Notes: generated by a model from the letters alone, not told the origin. 64,000 nt of DNA from an uncultured Muribaculaceae bacterium (GCA_910578385.1 CAJTQV010000004.1:124001-188000), one strand, 5' to 3'. Shown: positions 1 to 8,985, counted from the stretch's first letter. Numbers and translations: made by a program.

Positions 1-742
1 TAATGCGACGTATCAACATTGACACATCGCTTCCCTGCATTCCACGATATGTATGCAGTTCATCAAAAACAAGGTATTTAAGATTTTCAAGGAAGCATTT
101 TCTAAGGGATTCTTCTTTCCCGGCGCGTGTCATCAGTAACTCCAACATCATGTAGTTGGTAAGAATGATGTTTGGCGGATTGTCCTGCATTCGCTGACGA
201 GCTTCGTCATTTTCCTGACCGGTATATTTGCCGAATGTTATGGGACTTTCTTTCCCGGTTGAACGTTCATACTCCTCTTTATAACCTTCCAATTCTTTCT
301 GTTGGGAATTGATAAGGGCATTCATTGGATAAACGATTATGGCAACTGTCTTATCCTTACACTCCTCCGGATGAAGCAGAATATGGTTGAATATGGTTGC
401 CATGAAAGTGCGCGACTTTCCGGATCCCGTACCAGAAGTCACGATAAATTCCTTGCCTTGGCATCCCAATTCTATAGCTTCCTGTTGGTGTGTGTAGAAA
501 TTTCGATTGAAGAAATTACGAAGTTCGGGATGTATTGGCCAGCCATTGGCTATCATATCTTCAACTCCAATACCTTGCTTAAAATTAGGATTGAATTGAA
601 TCAGAGCCTCCGGCCAAAGTTTTTCATCAGCCAAAGCCTCTGTAACCTTGTCCTTAATTCGTTTATCCTTAATAGTGATAAAACTTGATATGTAATCTTT
701 ATAGCCTTCTTTGAGATGGCCGTATAGTTCGAGAATATTCAT
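1..742 (-). CDS. DEAD/DEAH-box helicase, N-terminal part (partial)
   Basis: The gene starts at the ATG at 742 (MNILELYGHLKEGY) and runs off the left edge, so only about 247 residues are visible. A Q-motif-like FYTHQQEAIE lies near residues 82-91, Walker A TSGTGSGKS at 102-110, and the Walker B box DELH at 227-230, followed by TYRGMQGSDVSMLIRR. This layout fits the YprA/COG1205 class of superfamily 2 helicases, which often carry a C-terminal DUF1998 and often occur in phage-defence islands; the family is known, the defence role here is inference. Base composition is more AT-rich than the core genes. The reading frame upstream of the ATG stays open into the receptor fragment at 896-1976, so a longer fused frame exists, but the homology break supports the ATG at 742. 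Confidence 0.8.
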   Translation of the reverse strand, partial: MNILELYGHLKEGYKDYISSFITIKDKRIKDKVTEALADEKLWPEALIQFNPNFKQGIGVEDMIANGWPIHPELRNFFNRNFYTHQQEAIELGCQGKEFIVTSGTGSGKSRTFMATIFNHILLHPEECKDKTVAIIVYPMNALINSQQKELEGYKEEYERSTGKESPITFGKYTGQENDEARQRMQDNPPNIILTNYMMLELLMTRAGKEESLRKCFLENLKYLVFDELHTYRGMQGSDVSMLIRRI

Positions 743-895
743 AATTTTGTTGACCGGAGAAGTTCTTTGATATTTACGTCGAGTTTTATTACAAATCAAT
801 GGTATTGCCTTGAATGCAAATTTAGCGAAAAAATATGATTTTACCAAGTTGTCATAGATGATTTCTTTTGAAAAAACAGAATCTTTATTGTAGTT

Positions 896-1976
896 TAAGA
901 GGATGTTGCGCGGGCGGATGCGGAATGTGTGCTCGGTGCGCGACAGGGTGCCGTAGTTGATGTATTGGTACGCATGTTTGTTCAGCAGGTTGTTGGCCGT
1001 GAGCGAGAGGCGTATCCTGCTGTTCAGTCGCCACACCGCCGAGGCATCGAGCAGTATGAGATTCGAGGTGTTGCCTTCCGGAAAATGCGTCATGAAATGT
1101 TCGGCTCCCACCGTGAATTGCAGCTGGTCTTTCGGGATGAGCGTGAGGTAAATATTCTGGTTCAGCGAATGATATGAGGCCGGGTCTCCGTCAACCGACA
1201 TGCGCGAGAATCCGTAATCCGCATCGTAGCTCAGTGACAGCCATCGCAGCAGACTTCCCTTGAAATATGGTTTTATTCCCGCCGTGGTCTGACGGTAGGG
1301 GGTGACGGTATTGTCGCGCATCGACGATGCCGACGTTACCGATGCCCTTAAATCGCAGCCAACCACCATGCGGCTGTGTCCCAATCCTTTGCTTATCCCA
1401 CTGCTGAACGACCATGTGCCGCTGTCTGAAACGCGGTCGGCATATGTCGTCACGATAATGTCGTCGATAAACAGTTGGTTAGACATGGCTGCAGAGCGAT
1501 GGTAATTGTACGCAACCGAGGCATTGAGAAAAAATGCGTTCAGCGGATTCCGGTAGCGGTAGGAGAAACCCGCCGCAACATCATGTGAGTATCTGCCGTA
1601 GTTAGTGCCGATGAAAAGGTTCCTGTAATCGGCGAGCACCGGAGCCGCGAGGTTCAGGTATGCCTGCGGTGAAATCAGGCTGTACGCCGCCGATGCCGAG
1701 AACTCGGAACGTGCCGATGTTTTCTTGCGGACGCTCAGGCGTGGCGACAGATTCAGATAATCATGCTGCCCGTCCAGGCTCTGATGCTGCCATTTGGCCG
1801 GAATCTTCAGCGAAATCAGCCAGTTGTTGCGGTCATAGTCTATCTGCGGTGTCGCGTAGAGCGAGGAGAGGAAAGCGTTGTGGACTCCCGAGTTGTCAAA
1901 GCCGTCCATGCCTGACAGCACGGCGTTCATGCGGTGATAGTTCAGATCGAGCCCACCGCTGATGTAGAACTTCCTG
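896..1976 (-). pseudogene. TonB-dependent receptor, C-terminal barrel fragment
   Basis: Read on the minus strand, about 360 codons are open and look like the distal beta-barrel of a TonB-dependent receptor. There are many alternating aromatic strands, a typical near-terminal AVWRLNSRIRLSLTANNLLN segment, and TLSRTEHTFRIRPRNILL where such proteins normally end. There is no signal peptide, plug or N-terminal half, and the normal stop is missing: the frame continues into AT-rich sequence and then into the helicase frame. Both ends therefore look like breakpoints. The right break lies at about 1974, directly against a response-regulator fragment on the other strand. It is most likely a dead remnant; an assembly chimera is the alternative. 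Confidence 0.7.
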
Positions 1977-2165
1977 ACAATCCTTGCCGAGCACGCAGGT
2001 CGTCTGGTGGAGCGCGACACGATTCTCAACGCCGTCTGGGGCGACGCGAGCTACTCCAACTCCATGGCCCTCAACGTCCAGATAAGCTACCTCCGCAAAC
2101 TCCTGACCGACCCGGCCGTCACCATCACCTCCCTCAAGAAAAAAGGCTACATCCTGACCACCTGA
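1974..2165 (+). pseudogene. OmpR-type response regulator, C-terminal winged-helix fragment
   Basis: The plus strand encodes about 63 residues beginning LTILAEHAGRLVERDTIL, then VWGDASYSN, ISYLRKLL and KKKGYILTT before a TGA. This is the recognition-helix and wing part of the OmpR/PhoB DNA-binding domain. The receiver domain and the first part of the effector domain are absent, and an in-frame stop (1965-1967) closes the frame just upstream. The fragment begins exactly where the minus-strand receptor fragment ends. No cognate kinase is nearby. It is not expected to be functional. Confidence 0.7.
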
Positions 2166-2268
2166 AAGCTCGCAAATCGGCACATGCCTCTTTAATAATG
2201 TTAAATTATTAATTGCAAATTAATGTGTACTGTTATGTATATCAGGATTTTTTTGCTAATTTTGTAAT

Positions 2269-3441
2269 ATGGCAGACAAAATTCCGGATAATATTGAGAT
2301 GATTCCTGAGGAGGTTGAGTTCGTATCAGACCTCAAGTCAATCGTCTATACAGCTAAGGCAAAAGCATATCAAGCTGCTGATCTCTATAATGTGGCCTGT
2401 AATTGGCTTGTAGGTAGACGTATAGTTGAACAAGAACAGCAAGGGAATGCCCGTGCTCAATATGGTAAGCATGTGATAGAGGTGGCATCTCATGCCCTCA
2501 CTGAAGAATTTGGGAAAGGTTATAGTGAAACGCAACTGCGTGACTTTAGAAAATTTTATCTGAAATTCAACTATCTACAAATTCAGCAAACTCAGCCCAT
2601 TGAATTAAATAAGGTGAAGCATTCAGACCCTCAGACATCTGATGAGATTCAGCGGACAGCGTCCGCTGAATTGGATTTAGGTCAAGTTCTTCCTGCCAAT
2701 TTATCCTGGTCGCATTACGAGCGTTTGATGCGAATAACAGATGAAGATGAGAGAGATTGGTATATGCGGGAGGCCGCATTGGAGAGTTGGAGCGTCAGAA
2801 CATTAGACAGGAATATAGGTTCTCAATATTACTATCGCTTGCTTCAGACTCCGGAATCAAAGAAGGGAGAAGTCATTGATGAGATGAAGACGGTTACAGC
2901 CAATTATCAGAAAGACCGTCATAAGTTCATGCGTAACCCTGTGATTGCAGAGTTTTTAGGTTTTTCGATGGAATCTGCATACTCGGAAACGAATTTGGAG
3001 ACGGCGATAATTGACCATCTTCAGAAATTCATTATGGAGCTTGGCAAAGGTTATGCTTTTGTTGCGCGTCAGCAGCGAATCAAGACTGACATGGGAGAGT
3101 ATTACATCGACCTTGTATTTTATAACTATATCCTCAAATGCTTCTTGTTAATCGATTTGAAAACCTCGCCAATCACGCATCAGGATTTAGGTCAGATGGA
3201 CATGTACATACGCATGTATGACGAATTAAAATGCACATCAACTGATAATCCTACTATTGGACTCCTCCTTTGCTCTGAAACAAGCAAAGATTTGGCAAGA
3301 TATTCAATTCTTAAAGACAGCAAACAGATATATACCGCTAAGTATTTGACATATCTGCCTTCAAAGGAACAATTGGCCGCAGAGATAATCAAACAGAAAG
3401 AAATCTTTGTCTTGCAGTCAGGTAAGAAAATCGAAGAATAG
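2269..3441 (+). CDS. YhcG-like PD-(D/E)XK nuclease (DUF1016 family)
   Basis: The 390-residue protein has the two-part build of the YhcG/DUF1016 family. The helical N-terminal domain (about 25-180) contains ACNWLVGRRIVEQEQQG and YSETQLRDFRKFY. The PD-(D/E)XK nuclease domain (about 220-370) shows E245, D281 (YYIDLVFYN) and IDLK at 295-298 as the likely catalytic set. Family members are linked to DNA recombination, restriction or mobile elements, but the precise role is not established. A TAATTTTG box at 2257-2264 would place transcription start at or beyond the annotated ATG, so Met12 (2302) is a credible alternative start. The neighbours are gene debris, which suggests a shuffled accessory island. 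Confidence 0.85.
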   Translation: MADKIPDNIEMIPEEVEFVSDLKSIVYTAKAKAYQAADLYNVACNWLVGRRIVEQEQQGNARAQYGKHVIEVASHALTEEFGKGYSETQLRDFRKFYLKFNYLQIQQTQPIELNKVKHSDPQTSDEIQRTASAELDLGQVLPANLSWSHYERLMRITDEDERDWYMREAALESWSVRTLDRNIGSQYYYRLLQTPESKKGEVIDEMKTVTANYQKDRHKFMRNPVIAEFLGFSMESAYSETNLETAIIDHLQKFIMELGKGYAFVARQQRIKTDMGEYYIDLVFYNYILKCFLLIDLKTSPITHQDLGQMDMYIRMYDELKCTSTDNPTIGLLLCSETSKDLARYSILKDSKQIYTAKYLTYLPSKEQLAAEIIKQKEIFVLQSGKKIEE

Positions 3442-3470
3442 TTCAGTGTCTATTTTGTACGCGACCTTTA

Positions 3471-5138
3471 ATGAAACAAATATTGTACATATTGGTGGCT
3501 GCGGTAGTGGCTGTGGGCTTTTTCTCTTGCTCGCGATCCGGTACTCGCCAGAGGGATATTATCGATGCGGCCGAGAAGGTGATGCGGACCAATCCTGACA
3601 GCGCCATGGCTATGCTTGACGCAATTGACCGGTCTGAACTCAAGATTGACTCGCTGCGTGCCAGATATTATTACCTGCAAGCCTATGGTCATATGCGTCA
3701 GAACAGGTCGATGATCGGCGACTCGCTCATAGCGTTTGCCCATGATTATTACCGAGGAAAGGATCACGAAAGGGATATGCGCAGCGGAGCGGCTTACGCG
3801 TGGTATAAGTTCTGGGTAGGAGATACCCCCGGAGCCATCGCCGTGCTTGACTCTCTTGTCGGTCTGAGCAATGTGCCTGATTCATTGATTGCCCCCACGC
3901 TACGCATTCGTGTTCTTCTTGGAGCCGCTGAGTATCAGGGTGACACGCTTATTCCATTTGCACGGAGGCTGATGTCTATCGAAACTGACACTCTACGTCG
4001 GATTGAAGCGAAATACATGCTTCTGAGCGCATACGAATATGCGGAGAAACTTGATTCCGCCCTTATGCTGACCGATGAACTGATTGACTACGCCCGCGTA
4101 AACAAATGGGGTGACAAGCAATTTATGTTTGAGCTGGAGCGTGCGCAGATTTTAGGAGAGATGGGTCGCACATCCGAGAGCGACGAGGCGGTGAGAGACA
4201 TATTCAGAAAATCGTCGCCCGACAACGGAGCTGCCGACTATCTGCACATACAGCTTGCGATGAATGCGCTGAATTCCGGCGACCTTAGCCGGGCAGCGGA
4301 AGAGCTTGCCATTGCCGACAGTTTCGCGGTGAAATTCAGAAAAGAGGATGACACGTATTACCGCAGTTATAGCAATCTACTGCGTGCGATGATTGACTTT
4401 AGGAGGAACGGCAAGATGAAACTCGTGCATGTCAACGGCCTGAACAACCGTCAGCAGGAGCGTTACAACCGTGCCAAGGCTTCGCAGTGGGAGAGTGAGC
4501 GCGGAGCCTTGCAGCAGCAGAGCCGGGCGATGGCCCTGAAGGCCAAGAGCGAGCACAAGACAGTCATCATACTTGTTGTTGCATTGGTCGCTCTCCTTAT
4601 CCTTGCCGGGGCAGTGTGGATTATCCGGCACCGCCGCCAGCGTGAACGCGAGAACGAGGAGCGGGCAGAGGCTCTGCAGAAGATGGTTGACGAACTGAAA
4701 TCAACACCGGTCGCTCCGGAGCATGATGATAAAACTCCGGCGGCCTTGCGCCGTGCCATGCTACAGCAGCTCGGCATAATCAGGATGGTGGCTGAGACTC
4801 CCACCGAACAGAACCGCGAGATGCTGCGTCGCATCTCCTCAATCGACGGTGAGATTGACGGCGAGCTTGTGAACTGGCCCAATGTGTTCGAACTTATTGA
4901 CACCCTTTATTCGGGATTCTACAGCAACCTTCACAAAAGGTTTGGCGACACACTCTCAGCCAAGGAGGAACAGATAATCGTGCTCATGATGGCCGGATTC
5001 TCAACAAAGGAAATCAGTGTCATCACCGGACAGACCACGTCAACAATCTATGTGCGCAAATCATCCATAAGAAAGAAAACCGGAGTGCCCGGCAAGGAGG
5101 ATATAGTGGCTTTTCTCCAAGAGGAGGCAGCCGGTTAA
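3471..5138 (+). CDS. Membrane-spanning TPR lipoprotein with C-terminal LuxR-type HTH
   Basis: The 555-residue protein starts with a lipoprotein-type signal (hydrophobic core, then FFSC at about 17-20). It continues with TPR-like helices up to about residue 340 and a transmembrane helix at about 363-387 (VIILVVALVALLILAGAVWII). A basic stop-transfer, a short coiled coil and a LuxR-like helix-turn-helix at about 496-550 (LSAKEEQIIVLMMAGFSTKEISVITG) follow. The predicted topology is a periplasmic TPR sensor and a cytoplasmic DNA-binding domain, i.e. a one-component membrane regulator. Bacteroidales carry many such proteins beside outer-membrane genes. The next gene is a TonB-dependent receptor whose promoter follows a TTAAGAC repeat array, the obvious candidate target. 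A paralogue of the same design is at 11213-12979. Confidence 0.8.
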   Translation: MKQILYILVAAVVAVGFFSCSRSGTRQRDIIDAAEKVMRTNPDSAMAMLDAIDRSELKIDSLRARYYYLQAYGHMRQNRSMIGDSLIAFAHDYYRGKDHERDMRSGAAYAWYKFWVGDTPGAIAVLDSLVGLSNVPDSLIAPTLRIRVLLGAAEYQGDTLIPFARRLMSIETDTLRRIEAKYMLLSAYEYAEKLDSALMLTDELIDYARVNKWGDKQFMFELERAQILGEMGRTSESDEAVRDIFRKSSPDNGAADYLHIQLAMNALNSGDLSRAAEELAIADSFAVKFRKEDDTYYRSYSNLLRAMIDFRRNGKMKLVHVNGLNNRQQERYNRAKASQWESERGALQQQSRAMALKAKSEHKTVIILVVALVALLILAGAVWIIRHRRQRERENEERAEALQKMVDELKSTPVAPEHDDKTPAALRRAMLQQLGIIRMVAETPTEQNREMLRRISSIDGEIDGELVNWPNVFELIDTLYSGFYSNLHKRFGDTLSAKEEQIIVLMMAGFSTKEISVITGQTTSTIYVRKSSIRKKTGVPGKEDIVAFLQEEAAG

Positions 5139-5247
5139 GACCCATTAAGACCTGCCGAACCGCTATTAAGACTTTTAAGAAATGCAACTACTGATAATCA
5201 AGTGGTTGCATTTCTTGTATTAAGACTTTTATATTTGGCGTTAAGAT
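5135..5247 (+). promoter_or_regulatory. Phased TTAAGAC repeat array (candidate operator)
   Basis: TTAAGAC occurs at 5135-5141, 5145-5151, 5166-5172 and 5220-5226, with variants TTAAGAA at 5175-5181 and TTAAGAT at 5241-5247. Start-to-start spacings between the main sites are 10, 21, 54 and 21 bp, close to whole helical turns, so the sites would face the same side of the DNA. The first copy overlaps the stop codon of the TPR/LuxR gene and the last lies between the -33 and -7 boxes of the receptor promoter. Two copies sit in a 14-bp exact direct repeat (5164-5177 and 5218-5231). Binding by the upstream regulator is inference. Confidence 0.6.
5177..5216 (+). terminator. 12-bp inverted repeat (possible terminator or attenuator)
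   Basis: AAGAAATGCAAC at 5177-5188 pairs perfectly with GTTGCATTTCTT at 5205-5216 across a 16-nt loop. There is no clear U tract, so it could end the regulator transcript or act inside the TTAAGAC array. Confidence 0.4.
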
Positions 5248-5266
5248 GCTTTTAGATGTAATTTTG
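5234..5266 (+). promoter_or_regulatory. Bacteroidota-type promoter of the TonB receptor gene
   Basis: TTTG at 5234-5237 and TAATTTTG at 5259-5266 are separated by 21 bp, matching the -33/-7 consensus of Bacteroidota. The predicted transcription start near 5273 gives a leader of about 20 nt. Confidence 0.65.
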
Positions 5267-5295
5267 CATCAGAAAAATTACAAAAACGAACGCAT

Positions 5296-7620
5296 ATGAC
5301 TAAGAAAATCTTAACGCTCGCCATTACATTCCTGACGGCTCTCCTGGCGGTCATTCCGGCTTTTGGCCGCGAAATCAGGGGCCGTGTGCTTGACGGCAAC
5401 AACGCGCCGCTCGACTTTGTGAATGTGGTGCTCTACTGTGACTCTACCTATGTGTCCGGAGGTATCTCGGATTCGGAAGGCAAATTCTCGATTACTACGG
5501 ATGCGGACTGCAACCTTACCGCTAAAATTTCATTCGTGGGTTACGAGACCCGCAGCGTGAATGTTCCCGCGTCAGGCGACCTCGGTGTCATCTCGCTTCA
5601 TCCCTCGGCTGTAGAGCTTGGCGAAGTTGTGGTGAAAGCCTCGCGACCCTCAACCACAATAAAGGGAAACGCACTTGTGACAAATGTAGAGGGCAGCTCG
5701 CTTGCGATTGCCGGAACCGCCAACGATGTCCTCGTGCGTGTGCCGATGGTCGTTGACAACGCCGGCACTATCGAGGTGTTCGGCAAAGGTTCTCCCGCAA
5801 TCTATATCAACGGCCGCAAGGTCAACGACCTTCAGGAACTCTCGCAGCTCAACTCGCAGGATATAAAGAATGTTGAGGTCATCACCAATCCCGGTGCTGC
5901 ATACGCTGCCGATGTGGAGTCGGTGATACGCATACGCACCAAGCCGCCTAAAGGTGACGGATTCAGCGGCACCCTGCGCACCGACAACGGTTTCCTGCGC
6001 GACTTCCGCACCGGTAACTCAATCGATCTCAAATATCGTACCGGTGGACTTGAGGTGTTCGCAAATTACGGCTGGTGGTATGGCCATAACTATACCGACC
6101 GTACAGACGACATGACCACTGTTACCTCCACACAGACATATCTCCAGAAGATTCACACTGACTGGAAAGAGCGGTACAACGACATGAACGGAAAGATAGG
6201 CTTCTCATGGCTTATCAATGACCGTCACAGTGTTGGAGCATATTACCGCAACGGATGGAACCGCCACTCAATGACCGGACAGACCCCGACGGAAGTATGG
6301 CAGAACGGAGCCATGACTGACCGGATTGACACTTATATGGAGAACAGTTTCAAGGCAGTCCCGATGCACTCGGCCAACGTGTATTACAACGGTTCCATAG
6401 GCAAATTAGGGTTGGATTTCAACGCCGACTATCTCTGGAGCAAGAATAACCAGACATCGCATAATGTCGAGAATGTAGAGACCGGGACTGACCGCGAGGT
6501 AAATACTTTGGCCACCAACCGCAACCGTATGTTTGCCGAGAAGCTGGTGCTGAGTTATCCCATCTGGCACGGTCGGATTGAGGTGGGTGAGGAATACACA
6601 GACACCCGTACGACCGACATCTTCTCTGCCAATATACCCGAGACACCCGATGCTGACAACCGCGTCGATGAACGCAACATGGCCGTTTTTGTCGAGATTG
6701 GCCAACGGCTTGGACGCTTCAATATCGGTATCGGGCTGCGTTACGAGCATGTCAAGTTCGACTATTATGAGATGGGGAAACTCCGCGATGGCCAGAGCAA
6801 GACATACAACAACCTCTTCCCCTCACTCAACGTGGCTACTCAGGTCGGTAATGTCAGGATGGCGTTGAACTACTCCGGCAAGACGGTGCGACCCGGTTAC
6901 GGTCAGCTCGACGGTGCCATAAGTTACATAAACCGGCTTACCTACGAGACCGGCAATCCATATCTGAAGCCCACCAAGATGCAGACGGTCGAATATGTGG
7001 CTCAATGGCGGCAGTCTTTCGCACAGGTATCGTACACCTACTTCAAGGATGGTGTATATCACATAACCGAACCTTACGGCACTGACGGCGAGGCGACAAT
7101 TATCAGAACCGCCAATCTCGACCATCGTCATTATTTCCAGGCATTTGTGGGTGGTCTGTTCAATGTAGGTCTCTGGCAGCCGCGTGTCAATGCCGGTGTG
7201 ATGAAGCAGTGGCTTACGCTCCCGGTCAACGGCACGCCGATGAGGATGAACGCACCCGGTTTCATGTTGCAGTGGCAGAACTCCGTGCATCTTCCCTTTG
7301 ACATCTGGCTGAACGTGGATGCCCAATTCATGACCGGCTCATGGGATAACAACATGAAGCTCGCGAACACACCGTGGCATTTGAACGCCAAGCTCTACAA
7401 AGGTTTCTTCAACAATACATTCAGCATCACGCTCGAAGCAAAAGACCTGTTCGATTCGGCTAAGCGCGACGTGCGGCTGTACAGCGATGCCGTGCAGATA
7501 AACCAGAAAGACTTCTCGCACGGTCGCTCCGTGATGCTGACCCTCCAATACCGCTTCAACTCCACCCGCGACCGCTACCGAGGCACCGGAGCCGGCAACG
7601 CCGAAAAATCCCGCTTCTGA
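5296..7620 (+). CDS. TonB-dependent outer-membrane receptor with carboxypeptidase-like N-terminal domain
   Basis: The 774-residue protein has a signal peptide (about 1-24, ending AVIPAFG). A carboxypeptidase-regulatory-like beta-sandwich follows at about 25-105 (IRGRVLDGNNAPLDFVNVVL). A plug-like region comes next at about 110-215 (YINGRKVNDL, IKNVEVITNPGAAYAA), then a long barrel of the OMP_b-brl_3 type. Proteins of this build import an unknown ligand across the outer membrane using TonB energy. No SusD-like partner, glycosidase or TonB gene is adjacent, so the substrate cannot be named. The gene has its own promoter and follows a membrane-bound TPR/LuxR regulator and its putative operator array. 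A REP-like inverted repeat lies just after the stop. Confidence 0.85.
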   Translation: MTKKILTLAITFLTALLAVIPAFGREIRGRVLDGNNAPLDFVNVVLYCDSTYVSGGISDSEGKFSITTDADCNLTAKISFVGYETRSVNVPASGDLGVISLHPSAVELGEVVVKASRPSTTIKGNALVTNVEGSSLAIAGTANDVLVRVPMVVDNAGTIEVFGKGSPAIYINGRKVNDLQELSQLNSQDIKNVEVITNPGAAYAADVESVIRIRTKPPKGDGFSGTLRTDNGFLRDFRTGNSIDLKYRTGGLEVFANYGWWYGHNYTDRTDDMTTVTSTQTYLQKIHTDWKERYNDMNGKIGFSWLINDRHSVGAYYRNGWNRHSMTGQTPTEVWQNGAMTDRIDTYMENSFKAVPMHSANVYYNGSIGKLGLDFNADYLWSKNNQTSHNVENVETGTDREVNTLATNRNRMFAEKLVLSYPIWHGRIEVGEEYTDTRTTDIFSANIPETPDADNRVDERNMAVFVEIGQRLGRFNIGIGLRYEHVKFDYYEMGKLRDGQSKTYNNLFPSLNVATQVGNVRMALNYSGKTVRPGYGQLDGAISYINRLTYETGNPYLKPTKMQTVEYVAQWRQSFAQVSYTYFKDGVYHITEPYGTDGEATIIRTANLDHRHYFQAFVGGLFNVGLWQPRVNAGVMKQWLTLPVNGTPMRMNAPGFMLQWQNSVHLPFDIWLNVDAQFMTGSWDNNMKLANTPWHLNAKLYKGFFNNTFSITLEAKDLFDSAKRDVRLYSDAVQINQKDFSHGRSVMLTLQYRFNSTRDRYRGTGAGNAEKSRF

Positions 7621-7630
7621 CCGTATCCCC

Positions 7631-7762
7631 ATCCCGGTTTATCGGTCACATGTCTGTAGGGACGCACGGCCCGTGCGTCCGGGTATCAATGTGATATTCC
7701 AATTTTTATTAATTGTTGAATCCGGACGCACGGGCCGTGCGTCCCTACAGACAAACCGGGAT
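7631..7762. repeat. REP-like inverted-repeat doublet, copy 1
   Basis: Two 32-bp arms at 7651-7682 and 7722-7753 are perfect reverse complements around a 39-bp AT-rich spacer. Each arm itself contains a palindrome (GGACGCACG, 3 bp, CGTGCGTCC). Ten-bp outer arms (ATCCCGGTTT at 7631-7640, its complement at 7753-7762) extend the symmetry. A diverged second copy is at 39017-39108. This build resembles REP/REPIN elements; it may also terminate transcription from both flanking genes. Confidence 0.75.
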
Positions 7763-7852
7763 TAGGAATTAGCAGTACTTTATTTTGACAGTAAAGGTAT
7801 CGGCCAAACGTAGTTGCCGATACCTTTATTGTTGAATGTGCAATAGTTACTC

Positions 7853-8776
7853 TTATATCGAGATTCCGGTTATTGACTTTATCAAATCTTTGTCAATCCC
7901 GGCCTCACGAAGTTTTCTGGCGGTATCCATGCGTTCAGCTTCGCGTCCCCGTTCCTCTCCGATGGCAATTCCGGCCTCGCGTCCCCGTTCCTCTCCGATG
8001 GCAATTCCAACTTCGCGCCCGCGTTCCTCTCCAATGGCTATGCCGCGCTCGAAAGAACTGCTTGAGGCGTAGTTGACTGCCGCCAATGTTTCTTCATATT
8101 TAAGCCGCGACTGGCTGTATGCCACCGCTTCCTCATTCACAAGATTGTCAATCTCGGCTTCGCGGAACATCTCGTCAAACTCCCTGCTCTTGTATGCTTT
8201 TGAATCCTTGTCCATCTTATGCATGTTTTTAATAAGAAACAATATTTTGTCGTAGTCGGTTGTGCAGTTGTCCCAGTCATGTTTTGCGTCGGCAAGATGA
8301 AGGAAGAGCATCCTGAAGAGATCCGAGTAGATCTCATGGCTGTGAATATCCATCAGCCGCACGTCGTGCATTGTTTTCTTAGTCATGTGCGGGAAATGGA
8401 AGTCGACCAGAAAAATCGAATATACGGGTCTCAGCTCGTTGTAGTTGCCACCTTTCCTTCCCTGCATTGCCATGGCCTTGGATGAGTAGAACACCGTCCG
8501 GTTCTCAAAGAAATCATGGTAGACCTGCTGCATCTCCACGATGATATGCTCCTTTTCTTCTGCCGATACGCAGTATATGTCGTACAGAATCCTTTTCCCG
8601 TCGGGTCCTTCGGGCAAGACCTCCTTGTCAAGGAAGGTAACATCTTTGACCTCTTTGCCCTCGGGCGCGAAGAGGATGTTGAGGAATCTCAGCAGGATTC
8701 TTTTGTTTGCCTGTTCACCGAAGAGCTTTTTGAAAGCGAAGTCGGTCATCAGATTCATGAAAGTCTCTTTTCCCAT
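7853..8776 (-). CDS. Rpn family nuclease (PD-(D/E)XK transposase-like)
   Basis: The 307-residue protein begins MGKETFMNLMTDFAFKKLFG, the usual start of the Rpn/PDDEXK_2 family. D (ILYDIYC) and EMQ (HIIVEMQQ) are the likely nuclease residues near positions 60-85. Family members promote recA-independent recombination or act in phage defence. The C-terminus contains three near-identical 12-residue repeats (GIAIGEERGREV/A) encoded by 36-bp tandem repeats. On the minus strand a TTTG box (CAAA at 8828-8831) and TAATTTAG (8801-8808) form a plausible promoter about 20 bp upstream of the start. An internally deleted copy of this locus is at 10758-11066. Confidence 0.85.
   Translation of the reverse strand: MGKETFMNLMTDFAFKKLFGEQANKRILLRFLNILFAPEGKEVKDVTFLDKEVLPEGPDGKRILYDIYCVSAEEKEHIIVEMQQVYHDFFENRTVFYSSKAMAMQGRKGGNYNELRPVYSIFLVDFHFPHMTKKTMHDVRLMDIHSHEIYSDLFRMLFLHLADAKHDWDNCTTDYDKILFLIKNMHKMDKDSKAYKSREFDEMFREAEIDNLVNEEAVAYSQSRLKYEETLAAVNYASSSSFERGIAIGEERGREVGIAIGEERGREAGIAIGEERGREAERMDTARKLREAGIDKDLIKSITGISI
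7941..8048 (-). repeat. Three 36-bp tandem repeats inside rpn
   Basis: Units at 7941-7976, 7977-8012 and 8013-8048 differ by a few bases and encode GIAIGEERGREA-type dodecapeptides. The partial copy downstream has a single unit, so the number of units has changed since duplication. Confidence 0.85.
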
Positions 8777-8886
8777 CCGTCATATCTTTTTATTCTTGGC
8801 TAAATTACAAAAATCTCATCATATTACCAAATTCATGTTTTTACAAGTAAAAATTTTCATTATCTTTACGAAAAAATTCAAACACG

Positions 8887-8906
8887 CTCTAAACAAATGT
8901 TTAGAG
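8887..8906. promoter_or_regulatory. 20-bp perfect palindrome upstream of an LRR gene
   Basis: CTCTAAAC at 8887-8894 and GTTTAGAG at 8899-8906 flank AAAT. The palindrome ends 19 bp before the -7 box of the leucine-rich repeat gene, so it covers the -33 region: a candidate repressor or activator site. Confidence 0.45.
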
Positions 8907-8925
8907 GTTTTACTTTTATTGGTTG

Positions 8926-8933
8926 TATCTTTG
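8926..8933 (+). promoter_or_regulatory. -7 box (TATCTTTG) of the first LRR gene
   Basis: TATCTTTG fits TAnnTTTG and lies 52 bp before the ATG at 8986. No good TTTG -33 box is visible at the expected place, where the palindrome lies instead. Confidence 0.5.
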
Positions 8934-8985
8934 TACGTTGGTTCTCCTTAGAATCGCCACAAATTAACAAAAATAACAAATAACC

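Noticed and set aside
1..1976. A single fused receptor-helicase gene
   Set aside because: The frame is open through both parts, but the receptor homology ends at a normal C-terminus and the helicase has its own start after AT-rich non-coding-like sequence. The fusion is best seen as accidental.
7941..8048. Independent repeat element
   Set aside because: The 36-bp units keep frame and encode part of the Rpn protein, so they are coding repeats and not a separate element.
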